A stretch of DNA of 8,509 nucleotides from JAWLCA01 sp050485905 (GCA_050485905.1 JBJHCH010000138.1:1-8509), one strand, 5' to 3'; shown: positions 1 to 6,093, counted from the first letter of the stretch. Translations and numbers: made by a program. The notes: a model not told the origin generated them from the sequence alone.

Positions 1-1064
1 CGCTGGGCTACGAACAGGTCAGCACCGGCCGGATGGCGATCAATTCCGACTGGAATGACGACCGGATGCCGTGCCAGCAGACCGGGTTCTGTTTCCAGGG
101 CTGCAAATGGGGCGCGAAATGGTCGGCGGCCTATACCGACATCCCGCGCGGCGAGGCGACCGGCAATCTGGAGGTGCGAGAGCACGCGCATGCCGCGCGC
201 ATCCTGCATGACGACAGCGGCAAGGTCACCGGGGTGGAGTATTTCGATGGCGATGGAAACCTGCAGTTCCAGCGCGCACGGATCGTCGCGGTCGCGGGCA
301 ATTCGTTCGAAAGCCCGCGCCTGCTGCTGAACTCTGCCTCCAGCATGTTCCCGGACGGGCTTGCCAACAGTTCGGGGCAGGTGGGGCGCAACTACATGCG
401 GCACATGACGGGATCGGTCTATGCGATCTTTGACAAGCCGGTGAAGATGTGGCGCGGCACGACCATGGCGGGGATCGTTCAGGATGAGGCGCGGCACGAC
501 CCGTCGCGCGGCTTCGTCGGCGGTTACGAGCTGGAGACGCTCGCGCTCGGCCTGCCGTTCATGGCGGCGTTCCTCGACCCCGGCGCCTGGGGACGCGAGT
601 TCACCACCGCGCTCGACCATTATGAGCGTATGGCGGGACTGTGGATCGTGGGCGAGGACATGCCGCAGGAGACCAACCGCGTGACGCTGAACCACGATGT
701 CACCGACCAGTGGGGCCTGCCGGTGGCCAACGTGCATTTCGACGATCACCCGAACGACATCGCGATGCGCAACCATGCCTACAAGCAAGGTCAGGCGATC
801 TATGAGGCCGTGGGCGCGACTCGCACCTTCCCGACGCCCCCCTACCCATCGACCCACAACCTGGGCACCAACCGCATGTCCGAGAACCCGCGCGACGGGG
901 TGGTGAACGGCTGGGGGCAGACCCATGACATCGCCAACCTGTTCATCTCGGACGGGTCGCAGTTCACCACGGGTGCGGCTGAGAACCCGACGCTGACCAT
1001 CGTGGCGCTGGCGATCCGGCAGGCGGATCACATTGCCCGCGAAATGTCGGCGGGCAACCTGTGA
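1..1064 (+). CDS. GMC-family FAD-dependent dehydrogenase, large subunit type (5' truncated)
   Basis: This is the C-terminal part of a glucose-methanol-choline family flavoenzyme. The frame is open from base 3, ten codons before the first ATG at 33, so the start and the N-terminal FAD-binding Rossmann motif lie outside the window; the ATG at 33 is internal. The C-terminal GMC signature is clear: HNLGTNRM (His codon at 855) is followed by ISDGSQF and AENPTLTI (Asn codon at 984), giving the His/Asn active-site pair expected of the family. Near the visible start, three cysteines spaced C-x5-C-x3-C precede a GAK motif. From memory this resembles the cysteine motif of bacterial FAD glucose dehydrogenase catalytic subunits, which carry an iron-sulfur cluster. 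This favours a membrane- or periplasm-linked sugar/polyol dehydrogenase of the gluconate 2-dehydrogenase type, passing electrons to a cytochrome. The substrate cannot be read. It converges on dxr. Confidence 0.9.
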   Translation, partial: LGYEQVSTGRMAINSDWNDDRMPCQQTGFCFQGCKWGAKWSAAYTDIPRGEATGNLEVREHAHAARILHDDSGKVTGVEYFDGDGNLQFQRARIVAVAGNSFESPRLLLNSASSMFPDGLANSSGQVGRNYMRHMTGSVYAIFDKPVKMWRGTTMAGIVQDEARHDPSRGFVGGYELETLALGLPFMAAFLDPGAWGREFTTALDHYERMAGLWIVGEDMPQETNRVTLNHDVTDQWGLPVANVHFDDHPNDIAMRNHAYKQGQAIYEAVGATRTFPTPPYPSTHNLGTNRMSENPRDGVVNGWGQTHDIANLFISDGSQFTTGAAENPTLTIVALAIRQADHIAREMSAGNL

Positions 1065-1065
1065 C

Positions 1066-1133
1066 ACCAGGGCTGTCGCGTTCCGCCGAGGCGGGGCGTG
1101 GCAGCCCGAGCGGCTGTGGGTCGGCCGCCGCTC
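1066..1133. terminator. Possible bidirectional terminator between GMC gene and dxr
   Basis: The short gap between the convergent GMC and dxr genes holds two GC-rich inverted repeats. One pairs GGGCTG (1070-1075) with CAGCCC (1102-1107), enclosing a smaller CCGC/GCGG stem. The other pairs GAGCGGC (1108-1114) with GCCGCTC (1127-1133), touching the dxr stop codon. Neither has a T-tract on either strand, so intrinsic termination is uncertain; the position between convergent genes is the main support. Confidence 0.35.
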
Positions 1134-2295
1134 AGATCGCTTCGATGACCTTGCTGGCTGTGTCCCGAGCAAGCTGATCCACTTCGCGCACGGTTTCCAG
1201 CGTGACAGAGGCAGAGCCGAGATCCTGCGCCGCCAACCGATCCAGGACGGCATCGACCACCGCAGCCATGTCGAGAAACCGGATCTCGCCGGCGATGAAG
1301 GCGTCGAGCGCCCGCTCCTTGGCCGCGTTGAACACGGCGCCGGAAAGCCCGCCCGCCGCCATCACCTCGCGCGCGATGCGAAGGGCGGGATGGCGCGCCT
1401 CGTCCGGGGCGTGGAAGGTCAGCGCCCCCGCGCGGACGAGGTCGAGCCGCTCCACCGGCAGGTGGCGCCGTTCCGGCCAGTTCAGCGCATAGCCGATGGC
1501 GTGGCGCATGTCGGGTGGCCCGACATGCGCCATCAGTGCGCCATCGCGGAACCCGACGAGGGAGTGGATCAGCGACTCCGGATGGATCACCACCTCGATC
1601 TGCGCGGGCTCGACGCCGAAGAACTCGCGGGCCTCGATCAGTTCCATCGCCTTGTTGAACAGGCTTGCGCTGTCGATGGTGATCCGCTGACCCATCGCCC
1701 AGTTCGGATGCGCTGAAGCCTCTGCCAGGGTGGCGTCCTTCAGTCGTTCCAGCGGCCAGTCCCGGAACGCACCGCCCGAGGCGGTGATGACGATGCGTTC
1801 CACGGCAGCGATATCCTCGCCCACGAGCGCCTGGAATATCGCGGAATGTTCGCTGTCCACTGGCAGGATCGTTGTGCCGTGCCGCGCGGCTTCGGCCAGC
1901 AGCAGCCGGCCCGCGCAGACGAGGCTTTCCTTGTTCGCGAGCGCGAGCGTGGTGCCGTTCCGGATCGCCCGCAGCCCCGGCTCCAGCCCCGCCGAGCCGA
2001 CGATGGCCGACATCACCCAGTCGGCCGGGCGCTCTGCCGCCTCCAGCAGCGCAGACGTTCCGGCCGCCGCCTCGATACCGGAGCCCTGTAGCCGCGCGCG
2101 AAGCTCGTCGAGCCCGTCCTCATGGGCCGTGACCGCAATCTCGGCATTGAGGCGGCGCGCATCTGCAGCCAGACGGTCGAGGTTGCGCCCGCCGGTCAAG
2201 GCGACGACGCGCATGTCCTCGGGTCTCCGCGAGATCAGATCGACCGTGCTTTGCCCGACAGACCCCGTCGCCCCGAGGATCGAAACGCTCTTCAT
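1132..2295 (-). CDS. dxr: 1-deoxy-D-xylulose 5-phosphate reductoisomerase
   Basis: Dxr (IspC) is the cytosolic, NADPH- and divalent-metal-dependent enzyme that rearranges and reduces DXP to 2-C-methyl-D-erythritol 4-phosphate, the first committed step of the MEP isoprenoid pathway and the target of fosmidomycin. The 387-residue protein has the usual family length. The NADPH-binding motif GATGSVGQST is at residues 8-17 and LANKES at 119-124. The metal ligands are DSE at 147-149 and Glu218. Substrate-binding residues Ser173, His196, Ser209, Asn214 and Lys215 all match the E. coli pattern, as does the conserved GPPDMR stretch near 259-264. All key residues are present, so it should be active. 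The ATG start is supported by a purine-rich ribosome site, GGGAGGGA on the minus strand, 11 bases upstream. It is transcribed divergently from ispD. In many Proteobacteria dxr sits between cdsA and rseP; none of those genes is seen here. Confidence 0.97.
   Translation of the reverse strand: MKSVSILGATGSVGQSTVDLISRRPEDMRVVALTGGRNLDRLAADARRLNAEIAVTAHEDGLDELRARLQGSGIEAAAGTSALLEAAERPADWVMSAIVGSAGLEPGLRAIRNGTTLALANKESLVCAGRLLLAEAARHGTTILPVDSEHSAIFQALVGEDIAAVERIVITASGGAFRDWPLERLKDATLAEASAHPNWAMGQRITIDSASLFNKAMELIEAREFFGVEPAQIEVVIHPESLIHSLVGFRDGALMAHVGPPDMRHAIGYALNWPERRHLPVERLDLVRAGALTFHAPDEARHPALRIAREVMAAGGLSGAVFNAAKERALDAFIAGEIRFLDMAAVVDAVLDRLAAQDLGSASVTLETVREVDQLARDTASKVIEAI
1502..1532. repeat. 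Perfect 14-bp inverted repeat inside dxr
   Basis: TGGCGCATGTCGGG (1502-1515) and CCCGACATGCGCCA (1519-1532) are exact reverse complements separated by three bases. The repeat lies in the codons for the conserved MAHVGPPDMR stretch of Dxr. It would form a very stable hairpin in the dxr mRNA or a palindromic site in DNA. The coding constraint explains each arm but not obviously the perfect pairing. Confidence 0.8.
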
Positions 2296-2457
2296 ACTAT
2301 CGAGTCTCCCTCCCGTCTGGTGCCGGGTCTGCCGGGCGGGCGTCGATCCCTTTTCCCCGGCGGCCCGATCCTTTGCGGTCTTTCTACAGGCACGGGAATC
2401 GCGCGTCCATTCACGGGATACACGGCAAGGCGCGCCCGCACCTTGCGGGCGCTGTTC

Positions 2458-2468
2458 GGGGGGGGGGG
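2458..2468 (+). repeat. 11-bp poly-G homopolymer tract
   Basis: Eleven consecutive G residues lie in the dxr/ispD intergenic region, nearly 200 bases from either start codon. Such tracts are slippage-prone. In some bacteria promoter-located poly-G tracts vary gene expression, but the distance from both genes and the generally high GC content make this uncertain here. Sequencing error in the exact length is also possible. Confidence 0.85.
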
Positions 2469-2616
2469 CGACTGGCGCCGCGCGGCTGTCGGATGATCTG
2501 GAAAGACATGCAGGGTGGCTCTAGGATCGCCAGAGCGGCCAACGCCGGGTCTAGCGGCCGGGTCGCGGCCAATCCACGGGGCAGCGCGGCAACAGTTCGG
2601 AGGTTGCCTTGCAAAC

Positions 2617-2637
2617 AGGAAGGGATCGAGGCCGTTG
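2617..2637 (+). promoter_or_regulatory. Alternative ispD ribosome site and TTG start
   Basis: AGGAAGGG (2617-2624) is a good Shine-Dalgarno match placed ten bases before a TTG at 2635 that is in frame with ispD. Starting there would add ten residues before the ATG at 2665. The ATG has only a weak purine stretch ahead of it but fits the usual IspD N-terminus better. Confidence 0.35.
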
Positions 2638-2664
2638 ACTGGCGGAGTCTTCACCCAGGTTGCC

Positions 2665-3402
2665 ATGGAGCCGGACGATGCGCGCTCCGACCCTGTGCAA
2701 GTCGCGGTCATCATTGTCGGCGCCGGACGCGGCAGCCGGTTCGGCGGCGAGTTGCCAAAGCAATATGTCCCGCTTGGCGGTGCCTGCGCCCTGCGCCGAT
2801 CGATCGAGGCGTTCCTTGGGCTGCCGCGGATCGGACTGGTGCGAGCCGCGATACACGTGGACGATGGTGCCCTCTATGGCGATGCGGTGGCCGGGATCGA
2901 CGATCTGCGGCTGGTGCCGCCGATATCCGGTGGCGCGTCCCGCGCCCTCACCGTCCGGCTGGCACTCGAATCCCTGATCGCCGCATCGCCGGAGAAAGTG
3001 CTGATCCACGACGCGGCCCGCCCCTTTGTTCCGGCGCGCGTGATCGACGATGTCATCGACGCGCTGGACGATGCCGATGGTGCCTGCGCGGGGTTGCCGG
3101 TCGTCGATGCGATCTGGCAGACGGAAGATGGGCACGCGCTGAACCCGGTGTCGCGCGATGGCCTGTGGCGGGCGCAGACGCCGCAGGGCTTCCGCTTTGA
3201 ACGCATACTCGCGGCGCATCGTGCCTCGGACGGAACGGCGGCGGATGACGTCGCTGTCGCACATCAGCATGACCTGCGGGTCAGGTTCGTCCATGGGTCC
3301 GAGCGCAACTACAAGATAACGCTGCCCACCGACCTGCAGCGCGCGCTTGCCGATGTGGAGCGCGAGGACCGGCGGGCGGGGCCGCGCCCCGGCCAAGGCT
3401 GA
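2665..3402 (+). CDS. ispD: 2-C-methyl-D-erythritol 4-phosphate cytidylyltransferase
   Basis: IspD transfers CMP from CTP to methylerythritol 4-phosphate, giving CDP-ME, two steps along the MEP pathway from MEP's precursor DXP. From the ATG at 2665 the protein has 245 residues, normal for stand-alone IspD; there is no C-terminal IspF domain, unlike the IspDF fusions of several alphaproteobacteria. The nucleotide-binding motif VGAGRGSRFG is at 18-27 with PKQY at 31-34 (Lys32). IHDAARPF spans 114-121 (Asp116, Arg119). Arg164 precedes GLWRAQTPQGF, and the C-terminal Asn-Tyr-Lys-Ile-Thr motif carries Lys217. One deviation: the Thr of the common T-D-(D/E)-A motif appears as Ala193 in AADDVA. The frame stays open 50 codons upstream, but that part is unlike any IspD; a TTG at 2635 is the only credible earlier start. 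The neighbouring divergent gene is dxr, of the same pathway. Confidence 0.95.
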   Translation: MEPDDARSDPVQVAVIIVGAGRGSRFGGELPKQYVPLGGACALRRSIEAFLGLPRIGLVRAAIHVDDGALYGDAVAGIDDLRLVPPISGGASRALTVRLALESLIAASPEKVLIHDAARPFVPARVIDDVIDALDDADGACAGLPVVDAIWQTEDGHALNPVSRDGLWRAQTPQGFRFERILAAHRASDGTAADDVAVAHQHDLRVRFVHGSERNYKITLPTDLQRALADVEREDRRAGPRPGQG

Positions 3403-3418
3403 GCGGTCAGGCTTTTTT
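3395..3418 (+). terminator. Intrinsic terminator of ispD
   Basis: AAGGCTGA (3395-3402) pairs with TCAGGCTT (3407-3414) around a GCGG loop, with one internal G-G mismatch, and runs into six Ts (3413-3418). The left arm contains the ispD stop codon. This separates ispD transcription from the globin genes downstream. Confidence 0.65.
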
Positions 3419-3640
3419 GGTGATGGCTTGGGCGTGGACGGGGATTTCGGCCTCAAAGCCTGCCTGCACGCGATCCGGGGTGCTGTGTGGGCGCACGCCC
3501 GCCTGCTCCGCCTGTGCCGGCAGAACTGCACGGGCGTCCTGCGGTGATGCGGGTTCTTCGGTCGCGCGGTTCGCAATAGCTTTCGCCCTGCAGCGCCGTC
3601 TGCGCTTCGGCCCTGGCCACGATTTCAACGGGAAAAGACG
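3419..3640. other. Spacer upstream of globin 1, probable promoter region
   Basis: The roughly 220 bases between the ispD terminator and globin 1 should hold the promoter of the globin block. I found no FNR/Dnr-type TTGAT-N4-ATCAA palindrome and no convincing sigma-70 pair. The only clear element is a weak ribosome site, GGGA at 3630-3633, seven bases before the globin 1 ATG. Translations of either strand look like shadow frames. Confidence 0.45.
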
Positions 3641-4066
3641 ATGACACCAAACCAGATTCACCTCGTGCAACACAGCTTCAAGGCGGTCGTGCCGATCCGC
3701 GCGGCCGCCGCGGCGGATTTCTACCAGCGACTCTTTCGCCTCGACCCAAGCCTCCGGCCGCTGTTCGCGCATACCGACGAACGCGAGCAGGGCGCCAAGC
3801 TTATGGCCAGCCTGGGATTCGTGGTGGAGAACCTGAGCCGGCCCGATACGGTTCTGCCCGCGCTGCGCACGCTCGGCCGGCGCCATGGCGGCTACGGCGC
3901 GCAGCCCGAGCATTTCGCCACCGTGGGCAAGGCGCTGCTGGAAACGCTCGCCGCCGGACTGGGGCCGGTCTTCACGCCGGAGGTACGGCAGGCATGGGAA
4001 CTGGCCTATGCCATGGTCGCCGAGGTGATGATCGAGTCCTTGGCTGCGGAAATGGCCGAGGTCTGA
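3641..4066 (+). CDS. Single-domain bacterial globin 1
   Basis: This 141-residue haem protein has the length of a stand-alone globin of the Vitreoscilla haemoglobin/flavohaemoglobin-head type; automated pipelines often label such proteins 'globin' or 'hemin receptor'. Aligned by eye to Vitreoscilla globin, it has B10 Tyr28, CD1 Phe42 (in RPLF), distal E7 Gln50, E10 Lys53 and proximal F8 His82 in RRHGGYG. G5 is Phe92 where flavohaemoglobins have Tyr. The H-helix Glu that completes the flavohaemoglobin proximal triad aligns with Leu134. There is no FAD/NAD reductase domain, signal peptide or membrane segment, so it should be cytoplasmic and need a separate electron donor. Oxygen or NO binding is the likely chemistry; carrier, sensor and NO-detoxification roles cannot be separated from sequence. 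It is first of three related globins, 101 bases ahead of the second. Confidence 0.9.
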   Translation: MTPNQIHLVQHSFKAVVPIRAAAAADFYQRLFRLDPSLRPLFAHTDEREQGAKLMASLGFVVENLSRPDTVLPALRTLGRRHGGYGAQPEHFATVGKALLETLAAGLGPVFTPEVRQAWELAYAMVAEVMIESLAAEMAEV

Positions 4067-4120
4067 GCATCCGGCGGCCCAGTATGTTTGTCGGGCCGAC
4101 GGTCGCGTGGTAACGCTGGG

Positions 4121-4148
4121 CGGCGCGGGGCGCGGACGCCCCGCGCCG
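4121..4148 (+). promoter_or_regulatory. Perfect 12-bp GC hairpin between globins 1 and 2
   Basis: CGGCGCGGGGCG (4121-4132) and CGCCCCGCGCCG (4137-4148) pair perfectly around the tetraloop CGGA. No T-tract follows, so it is not a standard intrinsic terminator. It ends eight bases before the AGGGGG ribosome site of globin 2 (4157-4162), so it could act as an attenuator, an mRNA-stability or processing element that sets the globin 1 to globin 2 ratio, or a protein-binding palindrome. Confidence 0.7.
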
Positions 4149-4167
4149 AGACAGGCAGGGGGCGTGA

Positions 4168-4602
4168 ATGCGGCTGAGCCACCGCGACCGGGATCTGTTC
4201 CGCGAGAGCTTCGACGCGTTGGCCCGCGACGTGCATGCCACTACCGAAAGCTTCTACCGCCATCTCTTCAACATCGCCCCCGAAACCCGGCGCCTGTTCG
4301 TCGCCGACCTCGACCGGCAGGGGGTGAAGCTGATGGCGACGCTGCGTGTCGTGGCCGACCAGATCGACAACTGGGGATTGTTGCGCACCGAACTGGAGGA
4401 ACTGGCGATCCGCCACACCGCCTATGGGGTGCGCCCGCAGCACTACGTCCCGGCTGGCCGGGCGATACAAGCCATGCTGGCGGAACGGCTCGGCACCGCC
4501 TGCACGCCCGAGGTGGCAGCGGTGTGGCTAGCGGTCTATGACGCGCTGCAGGCCGCGATGATTGATGCCGCCTATCCGTCGCAGGAAGACAGCGCGATCT
4601 GA
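4168..4602 (+). CDS. Single-domain bacterial globin 2
   Basis: This second globin, 144 residues, is related to its neighbours. Key positions by eye: B10 Tyr30, CD1 Phe44 (RRLF), E7 Gln51, E10 Lys54, F8 His83 in IRHTAYGV and G5 Tyr93. The H-helix Glu of flavohaemoglobins aligns with Ala135. It shares the blocks IAPETR and AYGV with globin 3 and the QG-x-KLMA E-helix with globin 1, so it is intermediate between the two. There is no reductase domain. The ATG at 4168 follows a strong AGGGGG ribosome site by five bases. It lies downstream of a strong GC hairpin and 95 bases upstream of the LysR gene, on the same strand as both neighbours, so a shared transcript is plausible. A haem-based O2/NO-binding role is expected; the physiological ligand is unknown. 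Confidence 0.9.
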   Translation: MRLSHRDRDLFRESFDALARDVHATTESFYRHLFNIAPETRRLFVADLDRQGVKLMATLRVVADQIDNWGLLRTELEELAIRHTAYGVRPQHYVPAGRAIQAMLAERLGTACTPEVAAVWLAVYDALQAAMIDAAYPSQEDSAI

Positions 4603-4697
4603 CGCACGTGTGCCGTGGAACTCGGTCGAAAACGCTTGGCCGGGGCTCCGCGGGCATGCATTCTTTCGCCGCCACTCCGCCGGGACCCCGTGGATCC

Positions 4698-5576
4698 ATG
4701 AACTGGGATGATCTGAAAGTCGTGCTCGCGATCTCCCGCACCGGGTCGATGACGCTGGCGGCAGAGGTGCTGGGGATCGACCAGTCCACCTGCGGGCGCC
4801 GGCTGAGCGCGCTGGAGGCCGCGCTCGGCACGATCCTGTTCCTGCGCTCCAAGACCGGCATGACCCTGTCGGAAAGCGGCGAATCCGTCCTTGCCCGCGC
4901 CATCGAGATCGAACGGCGGGTGAACCGGATATCCGAGGATATCCAGTCCGGCCCACCCGGCCCGACCGGCGTCGTGCGGCTGATCGGCAATCCCTGGGTG
5001 CTGGAATGTCTGGCCGGCGATCCACTGGCACGGCTGCTCGACGCCCATCCGGGGTTGGACCTGCGCATGATTCCGCACCACCCCCGCGCCGCAGCGCGGA
5101 CCGAGGCGACCCTGTCGCTGTGGTTCGAACAGCCGCCGCGCGAATCCGAGTTCGCGATCAAGCTGGGTGAGGTGCCCTATGCCTTCTACACCGCGCGGGG
5201 GCCGGACCCCGCCCATCTGCCCTGGGTGTCGTTCCACGACGAGGATTCACCCCGCCTGGCCCATCTTGCGACGCTGGAGCGGGTTCGGCGCAGGGGCGAA
5301 CGCCTTCGCCTCGCCTCGGGCGACAACCGGGTTCTGATGGCCGCAATCGCCGCCGGGATCGGCAAGGGCCTGCTGCCGATGTGCATGGCCGCACGGCACC
5401 CCGGTCTGGTCCGGCTGGAAGCGGGGCCGCCGGAACTGGTGCGAATCCTGCACCTGCATCTGCACCCCGACTCGGTGCAGACCCATCGCGTACAGGCCAC
5501 GACGCGATGGCTGCGGGAATGTCTGGAGCCCGTCTTTGGCGATCCCGGAGTTGTCCCTGCGCCGCAACCGGGGTAG
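4698..5576 (+). CDS. LysR-family transcriptional regulator
   Basis: This 292-residue DNA-binding regulator has the standard LysR length. The winged helix-turn-helix occupies about residues 3-60: MNWDDLKVVL opens it, GSMTLAAEVLGIDQSTCGRRL is the HTH with the recognition helix around 28-40, and LEAALGTILFLR follows. A linker helix (about 62-85) leads to the effector-binding domain (about 90-285), with the typical AAIAAGIGKGLLP strand-turn at 215-227 and a C-terminal HLHPDSVQTHRV segment. The ligand cannot be predicted. The ATG at 4698 was chosen because it starts exactly where LysR proteins do; the frame is open back to a GTG at 4608, but those 30 residues are unlike the family. It lies between globins 2 and 3 on the same strand, unlike the classical divergent LysR arrangement, yet these globins are the most likely targets. 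It has four cysteines (33, 104, 229, 275); a redox role is unproven. Confidence 0.92.
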   Translation: MNWDDLKVVLAISRTGSMTLAAEVLGIDQSTCGRRLSALEAALGTILFLRSKTGMTLSESGESVLARAIEIERRVNRISEDIQSGPPGPTGVVRLIGNPWVLECLAGDPLARLLDAHPGLDLRMIPHHPRAAARTEATLSLWFEQPPRESEFAIKLGEVPYAFYTARGPDPAHLPWVSFHDEDSPRLAHLATLERVRRRGERLRLASGDNRVLMAAIAAGIGKGLLPMCMAARHPGLVRLEAGPPELVRILHLHLHPDSVQTHRVQATTRWLRECLEPVFGDPGVVPAPQPG

Positions 5577-5605
5577 CCTTGTCGGCGTCACGCGCCAGCA
5601 TTGGT

Positions 5606-6049
5606 ATGCCCATGCCGCTCAGCGACGACCAGATCGATCTGCTGCACGAGGGCCTGCGGATCCTGCAGGACCAGCGCGATCTTGCGGCGCATCTGTTCTA
5701 TCCCAGATTGTTCGAGATCGCCCCGGAAACCCGTCTGCTGTTCGGCGACGACATCGTTGCGCAGACCGAAAAGGTGCTCTTTGCCTTCGGCGCTGTGGTG
5801 GCGCAGATCCAGAATGTCGAGGCCTGCCGGCAGATGACCGCGGAACTTGCGCTGCGCCATGTCGCTTACGGGGTCGAACGCGGGCATTACGCGTCTGTCG
5901 GGCAAGCGGTGATGAGCGTGCTGGCCGAGGTTCTGGGCGAAAGCCGCTTCACCCCGGAGATGGAGGCGGCCTGGAAGACCGCCTATGCCGAGATCGCGGC
6001 GGCGATGATCGCGGCAGCCTACGGGCCGCGTGACCGGCCGGCGGCCTGA
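5606..6049 (+). CDS. Single-domain bacterial globin 3
   Basis: This third globin has 147 residues from the ATG at 5606; a second in-frame ATG at 5612 would give 145 and is equally plausible, since neither has a strong ribosome site. The frame is open much further upstream inside the LysR gene, but that part is a shadow. Key positions, counted from 5606: B10 Tyr32, CD1 Phe46 (RLLF), E7 Gln53, E10 Lys56, F8 His85 in LRHVAYGV and G5 Tyr95; Ala138 replaces the flavohaemoglobin H-helix Glu. It is closest to globin 2 (shared IAPETR and AYGV) but has a different E helix, QTEKVLFAFG instead of QG-x-KLMA. It begins 29 bases after the LysR stop, so co-transcription with the regulator is likely. It ends 43 bases from the convergent LysM-like gene. 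Confidence 0.9.
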   Translation: MPMPLSDDQIDLLHEGLRILQDQRDLAAHLFYPRLFEIAPETRLLFGDDIVAQTEKVLFAFGAVVAQIQNVEACRQMTAELALRHVAYGVERGHYASVGQAVMSVLAEVLGESRFTPEMEAAWKTAYAEIAAAMIAAAYGPRDRPAA

Positions 6050-6093
6050 TCGCCGCCGACCCGGCACCCGATCTGGGGCACCAGCTGCTTTTT
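6039..6093 (+). terminator. Possible terminator after globin 3
   Basis: CGGCGGC (6039-6045) pairs with GCCGCCG (6052-6058) around a six-base loop containing the globin 3 stop codon. About 30 bases later, a small CTGG/CCAG hairpin is followed by CTGC and five Ts (6089-6093), abutting the end of the convergent LysM-like gene. Neither is a textbook intrinsic terminator. Confidence 0.35.

Larger units (their letters stand above)
2296..2664. other. Gene-free divergent region between dxr and ispD
   Basis: This 369-base stretch should hold the divergent promoters of dxr and ispD. Open frames crossing it read as low-complexity Arg/Pro/Ala translations with no recognisable domain, so I call no gene. 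Visible elements are the dxr ribosome site (minus strand, 2307-2314), a run of eleven Gs at 2458-2468, an inverted repeat GGCAAC/GTTGCC (2588-2593 and 2603-2608, nine-base loop), and a purine-rich AGGAAGGG at 2617-2624 ahead of a TTG codon in the ispD frame. I see no convincing -35/-10 pair. Confidence 0.6.

Noticed and set aside
1033..1716. Long + strand open frame antisense to dxr
   Set aside because: It is a GC-driven shadow of dxr with no domain-like sequence; dxr on the minus strand carries every family motif.
2292..2714. 140-codon minus-strand open frame in the dxr/ispD gap
   Set aside because: It has Arg/Pro-rich composition, crosses the poly-G tract, overlaps the starts of both real genes and shows no recognisable domain.
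2551..3576. 341-codon minus-strand open frame over ispD
   Set aside because: It is an Arg/Pro/His-rich shadow translation; ispD motifs on + fully explain the region.
3419..3640. Search for an FNR/Dnr/NnrR-type palindrome upstream of the globins
   Set aside because: No TTGAT-N4-ATCAA-like match was found by eye, so no NO- or O2-responsive site is claimed.
3407..3913. Minus-strand frame ending FEAEIPVHAQAITKKA, considered as a degraded phasin-like gene
   Set aside because: The tail looks protein-like, but the rest is Arg-rich shadow antisense to globin 1, and its final codons coincide with the T-run of the ispD terminator.
4608..4697. Upstream extension of the LysR gene to a GTG at 4608
   Set aside because: The added 30 residues are unlike LysR N-termini; MNWDDLKVVL at 4698 is the family's normal beginning.
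4927..4946. Repeated GGATATCC-like sequences in the LysR gene
   Set aside because: They are a short coding coincidence with no wider repeat structure.
5381..5605. Upstream extension of globin 3 into the LysR gene
   Set aside because: The extension is an Arg/Ala/Gly-rich shadow of LysR; globin homology begins right after the ATGs at 5606/5612.
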